A stretch of DNA of 64,000 bases, from the NCBI RefSeq assembly GCF_024211255.1, contig NZ_JAMLDY010000009.1, forward strand, positions 62,001 through 126,000. The letters run 5' to 3'. The position numbers were made by a program, and so were the translations under genes. Each line of letters begins with the position of its first letter. Position 1 is the stretch's first letter. Source of the DNA: Sphingomonas liriopis (GTDB lineage: Bacteria > Pseudomonadota > Alphaproteobacteria > Sphingomonadales > Sphingomonadaceae). The notes under the pieces were generated by a model. It made no database searches, was not told where the DNA came from, and saw only the letters and a list, made by a program, of their open reading frames with translations. Of the stretch, positions 61,337 to 64,000 are shown one piece after another.

Positions 61337-61580
61337 GGCGCCACCCCGGCGAAGGCCGGGGTCCAGGCGCGATGGCCGTGGTCCGTCATCGCGACGCTCG
61401 CCCCGCTGGACCCCGGCCTTCGCGAGGCCTCTGCGAAAGGCCGCACCCTTTCAGTGCTTCCGCGCAGGCGGGAGCCCAGAGCCAAGCACAACAACGGCTT
61501 ATGGGATGCGTGACTCCTGGGCTCCCGCCTGCGCGGGAGCACGGATAGGGTTTCGCAGAGGCCTCGCCTTCGCCGGGGTG
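61337..61580. repeat. nested palindromic repeats (three families inside one another)
   Basis: An outer pair CACCCCGGCGAAGGCCGGGG (about 61341) and GGACCCCGGCCTTCGC (about 61409-61424) is followed by GAGGCCTCTGCGAAAG, inside which sits GCGCAGGCGGGAGCCCAG and its inverse CTGGGCTCCCGCCTGCGCGG, then TTTCGCAGAGGCCTC and GCCTTCGCCGGGGTG. The order A, B, C, C', B', A' means each element lies inside the previous one. A family F arm follows at 61662-61680. There is no gene in the 537-base gap to 61783. Confidence 0.75.
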
Positions 61581-61782
61581 GGAGGTGTGTTGCCGGCGTC
61601 GCGTTTCGGACGCTTCCGTGTTCCGGTGAGGTTCGTCGGCCCTTCCTCGCGGCAGACCCCAGCGTTCGCTGGGGTGACGGGTGGAGGGGGACGGAAGGGG
61701 CGGCCATGGAAGGGGCGACCGCGAGGAATGGCACCGGCCCCTGCATAAAGTCTCGGGATTCGGCAGACGGCATCACGCGATA

Positions 61783-62118
61783 CTAACTCGCCAGCCGCAC
61801 CGAACAGGCGGCGGCGAAGGCGTCGCAGGCGCGGACGTCCTGTCGTTCGCACGCGACGGCGTCGCCCAGCACCGACAGCCAGCCATGGACCAGCGCGCCA
61901 TGTTCGCCGCGCGACAGCGCCGAATCGACGAAATGCGCGACGGTGACCGCGGGGTTGAGGCCGTTGCGGTGCGCGATCAGCCGGATCTGGTTGATGTCGG
62001 GCTTCAGGTCGCGGGCGCAGGTATAGGGCGCCTTCACGTCGATCGCCGCGATTCGCGCGGCGAGGTCCGCGCGTACCGCCTCCAGCATGATCGCCTCCCG
62101 ATTCGCCTGTCGCGCCAT
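61783..62118 (-). CDS. hypothetical protein (111 residues)
   Basis: The protein ARQANREAIMLEAVRADLAARIAAIDVKAPYTCARDLKPDINQIRLIAHRNGLNPAVTVAHFVDSALSRGEHGALVHGWLSVLGDAVACERQDVRACDAFAAACSVRLAS is soluble, helical, with several Cys in its second half. I do not recognise the family. The start is ATG 62118, with GGAGGGG five bases before it on that strand; an ATG four codons earlier is weaker. It is divergent from rpmG. No neighbour suggests a role. Confidence 0.7.
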   Translation of the reverse strand: MARQANREAIMLEAVRADLAARIAAIDVKAPYTCARDLKPDINQIRLIAHRNGLNPAVTVAHFVDSALSRGEHGALVHGWLSVLGDAVACERQDVRACDAFAAACSVRLAS

Positions 62119-62296
62119 GAACCCCTCCACCCGTCTTTTCGCGCGCAGCGTGCGCCCATAATGGTAAACGGACGGTTATGGCGCGCGCATCGCCGCGGCC
62201 GAGGTTGACTTCGCCGCCCGCTTCGGCCATGCGCCGCGGCTGATCGAGCGGCGGCGTTGGTGCTGCCGCTCTCCTTGTTTTCAGGATTTGGGGCTC

Positions 62297-62464
62297 ATGG
62301 CCAAGCCGACTACCGTCAAGATCAAGCTCGTCAGCACCGCCGACACCGGCTTCTTCTACGTCACCAAGAAGAACCCGCGCACGAAGACCGAGAAGCTGAG
62401 CTTCAGCAAGTACGATCCGGTCGTGCGCAAGCATGTCGAGTTCAAGGAAACCAAGATCAAGTAA
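62297..62464 (+). CDS. rpmG: 50S ribosomal protein L33
   Basis: The 55-residue protein [54 protein letters not shown] matches bacterial L33, a surface protein of the large ribosomal subunit. The variant lacks the zinc-binding CxxC motifs, as is usual in alphaproteobacteria. GGATTTGGGG precedes ATG 62297. A very strong hairpin lies 46 bases after the stop, after a smaller one at 62471-62490. The gene stands alone. Confidence 0.95.
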   Translation: MAKPTTVKIKLVSTADTGFFYVTKKNPRTKTEKLSFSKYDPVVRKHVEFKETKIK

Positions 62465-62510
62465 TCGTCGGGGCGGCGCCTCCGCCGCCCGATGTTTACC
62501 AGGGATCGGC

Positions 62511-62548
62511 GAAAAGCCGCCGGCGCCGTCGTGCGCCGGCGGCTTTTC
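62511..62548. terminator. perfect 16-bp hairpin, bidirectional terminator after rpmG
   Basis: GAAAAGCCGCCGGCGC (62511-62526) is exactly inverted as GCGCCGGCGGCTTTTC (62533-62548) with a six-base loop. The TTTTC run at the right is the terminator U-tract for rpmG; the mirror A-run would serve the other strand. Beyond it, 62549-62784 holds no gene I can support. Confidence 0.82.
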
Positions 62549-62784
62549 GCGTTGCCGCCGCGCAGGGCCGCGCGCCTTGTTCGCGGCATGGTTCGGACAC
62601 ATTGCGTTCATCTTCGCTTGGCATAGCGGCGGCCGGTGGCCGGATCCTTCGGCCGCCCTGTATCGCGTCACTACGGGCTGGGGGCGGCATTCCCATGAGG
62701 GGGGTGTCGCCCTTGGTTTTTCCCGTGCGAAGCATGTCCGATCTTAACCAAAGTTAGATTGCGCCTGGCGAAACCGCTGCATAT

Positions 62785-63507
62785 GTGTCGGGCAACATGG
62801 CGAAATTCCTCATCGGTTCGGCCGCGGACGCGGGTCCCAGCGCGAGCTATTGCGTGGCTGCCTGGGCGGCGGTGTGCCGATCCGAAGCGGTGGTCGAATT
62901 CGACATGGATGGCCACATCACCTGGGCCAACGACCATTTCCTCGCACTGATCGGCTATCGGCTGGACGAGGTGATCGGCCGGCATCACCGCTTCATCTGT
63001 CCCGCCGACGTGGTGAACGCGCCCGCCTATCGGGATTTCTGGGCGGCATTGCGCCGTGGCGATTTTATGAGCGGCGAATTCCGGCGCTGTCGCAAGGACG
63101 GCGGATCGGTGTGGATGCAGGCGACCTACAACCCGATCTTCGACGGCAGCGGCACGCCGATGCGCGTGCTCAAGATCGCCACCGACATCACCCGCCAGGT
63201 CGAGCTGGAACAGCAGGCGCAGGCGCTGCTCGACGAAAGCCGCCGCCATCAGCAGGCGCTGGAGGACCGCACCGGCACGCTGGAGGGGACGATGACCGAA
63301 TTGGGCGCCATCGTCGATTCGATCCGCCAGATCGCGCAACAGACCAACCTGCTCGCGCTCAACGCCGCGATCGAGGCGGCGCGGGCGGGCGAGGCCGGGC
63401 AGGGATTCGCGGTGGTCGCGGCCGAGGTGAAGAAACTCGCCGGCGACACCCGCCTCGCCACCGAACGCGCGAGTGCGATGGTGGCGCAACGTACCGGGGC
63501 GGGGTGA
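62785..63507 (+). CDS. PAS-domain methyl-accepting chemotaxis-type signalling protein, short
   Basis: The 240-residue protein has no membrane segment. Residues about 30-145 form a PAS domain ([42 protein letters not shown], and [29 protein letters not shown]). A coiled linker leads to the chemotaxis signalling tip [40 protein letters not shown], which normally binds CheW and CheA, but the protein ends about 20 residues later, so the usual long helical arms are missing. GTG 62785 or ATG 62797 is the start. It may be a soluble or truncated chemoreceptor. Confidence 0.8.
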   Translation: MSGNMAKFLIGSAADAGPSASYCVAAWAAVCRSEAVVEFDMDGHITWANDHFLALIGYRLDEVIGRHHRFICPADVVNAPAYRDFWAALRRGDFMSGEFRRCRKDGGSVWMQATYNPIFDGSGTPMRVLKIATDITRQVELEQQAQALLDESRRHQQALEDRTGTLEGTMTELGAIVDSIRQIAQQTNLLALNAAIEAARAGEAGQGFAVVAAEVKKLAGDTRLATERASAMVAQRTGAG

Positions 63508-63543
63508 GGGGGGCTGTCTCGAGAAGGATGGAGACCCAATGTG

Positions 63544-63722
63544 CTTCGACAGGCTCACCACGAACGGGGGAAGTAAAGCGCGGCACGATCGGGGGAGTCG
63601 GAACCATGCAACCCACCGTTCGCCCTGGTGAACAGGTGAAACATCCGGGGGATGTTTCACCTGTTCACTGTCGAAGGGCAGATGAGACTCACCGTACTTC
63701 GACAAGCTCAGCACGAACGGCG
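63544..63722. repeat. family B repeats, one copy with an inserted perfect hairpin
   Basis: Family B arms appear at 63544-63572 (TTCGACAGGCTCACCACGAA) and 63618-63722 (GTTCGCCCTG then TGTCGAAGGGCAGATGA, with CTTCGACAAGCTCAGCACGA at the far end). Inside the second copy a perfect 19-bp inverted repeat, GTGAACAGGTGAAACATCC and GGATGTTTCACCTGTTCAC, with a GGG loop, occupies 63628-63668 and replaces the usual AGCC between the two half-arms. The rest of the gap (63723-63874) shows no gene. Confidence 0.8.
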
Positions 63723-63874
63723 CGCGCGTTTGTACCGAGCCGCACGGAACCACGCCGCCCTCCGCCACGTTATTCTTCAGCTTGCAGCATCCGGCCCTTC
63801 TGGGGGCAGGGGAATTGGAAGCTCGCGACGCCCTGTCGATGCTCCGTCATCGGCAGGGCGTCTTCGCGTGGGGC

Positions 63875-64000
63875 TCACACCAGCGCGTTCACCGCATCCA
63901 TGAAGCGCGCGAGGCTGATCGGCTTCGACACGTACGACCGCGCGCCTGCCGCACGGATGCGCTCCTCGTCGTCGCGCCCCGCATAGGCCGTCACCGCCAT
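63875..64000 (-). CDS. response-regulator receiver domain, C-terminal part (DivK-like, cut by the window edge)
   Basis: The 41 visible residues, on the minus strand and ending at TGA 63877-63875, read MAVTAYAGRDDEERIRAAGARSYVSKPISLARFMDAVNALV. This is the end of a receiver domain: the conserved T in AVTAYA, the KP in VSKPISL and the last helix. The sequence and lack of any output domain after it resemble DivK/CpdR-type single-domain regulators of the alphaproteobacterial cell cycle. The N-terminal part is outside the window, so the exact identity is open. Confidence 0.8.
   Translation of the reverse strand: MAVTAYAGRDDEERIRAAGARSYVSKPISLARFMDAVNALV

Noticed and set aside
62744..62757. TTAACC before the chemotaxis-type gene as a CtrA site
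   Set aside because: Only one half-site is clear; the second half (TTAG after six bases) does not fit the usual spacing.

Overview
The window reads as chromosomal DNA of a high-GC alphaproteobacterium of the order Sphingomonadales, most likely Sphingomonas or a close relative. The signs are a CcrM-type methyltransferase, small alphaproteobacterial families (DUF1328, DUF3297, aa3-oxidase subunit IV), an OmpA-family porin, an RcGTA-like gene transfer agent cluster, a DivK-like receiver at the right edge, and many intergenic palindromic repeats. All functions are assigned from the translated sequence and family knowledge; no database search was run.

Layout. 1-9.0 kb: end of an acyl-CoA dehydrogenase, arylamine N-acetyltransferase, GntR regulator, nitroreductase, POT peptide transporter, dicarboxylate symporter, glmM, thiD and rnhB. 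9.0-15.1 kb: ccrM, folP, a bestrophin channel, an SDR, a PilZ protein and a sigma-54 response regulator. 15.2-18.8 kb: the pnt transhydrogenase operon, with a hicAB-type toxin-antitoxin pair embedded between pntAA and pntAB. 18.9-24.7 kb: a receiver-like/MarR-like protein, tRNA-Val, a TelA operon, an AbrB/ParE toxin-antitoxin pair and typA. 24.7-31.1 kb: a TonB receptor, small proteins, and a lower-GC stretch next to a three-gene minus-strand operon (ArsR-type regulator plus two unrecognised proteins). Four GCAAC-N6-GTTGC palindromes stand in front of that operon.

31.4-37.2 kb: an ABC-F ATPase, an XRE regulator, a DUF6456-like protein, a diaminopimelate-epimerase-family protein with altered motifs, two small proteins and a PAS/winged-helix protein. 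37.4-52.5 kb: the gene transfer agent cluster in morphogenetic order (terminase subunits, portal, protease, capsid, connector, tail terminator, tail tube, chaperones, tape measure, distal tail, hub, peptidase, tail-tip protein), with no integrase, replication, repressor or lysis gene. It is interrupted by two repeat-filled gaps, its distal-tail protein carries a long N-terminal extension, and no head-closure stopper gene is visible. 52.6-64 kb: an OmpA-family porin, UDP-glucose dehydrogenase, YgfZ, dihydroorotase, an ATP-dependent DNA ligase, a metallophosphoesterase, DUF1328, Dps, a GDT1-family membrane protein, rpmG, a PAS/chemotaxis-type signalling protein and the end of a receiver-domain protein.

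Almost every long gap between genes is filled by one or more of about eight families of imperfect palindromic repeats. Some lie between convergent genes, where they may act as terminators; some are nested in one another; and one copy carries an inserted perfect 19-bp hairpin.
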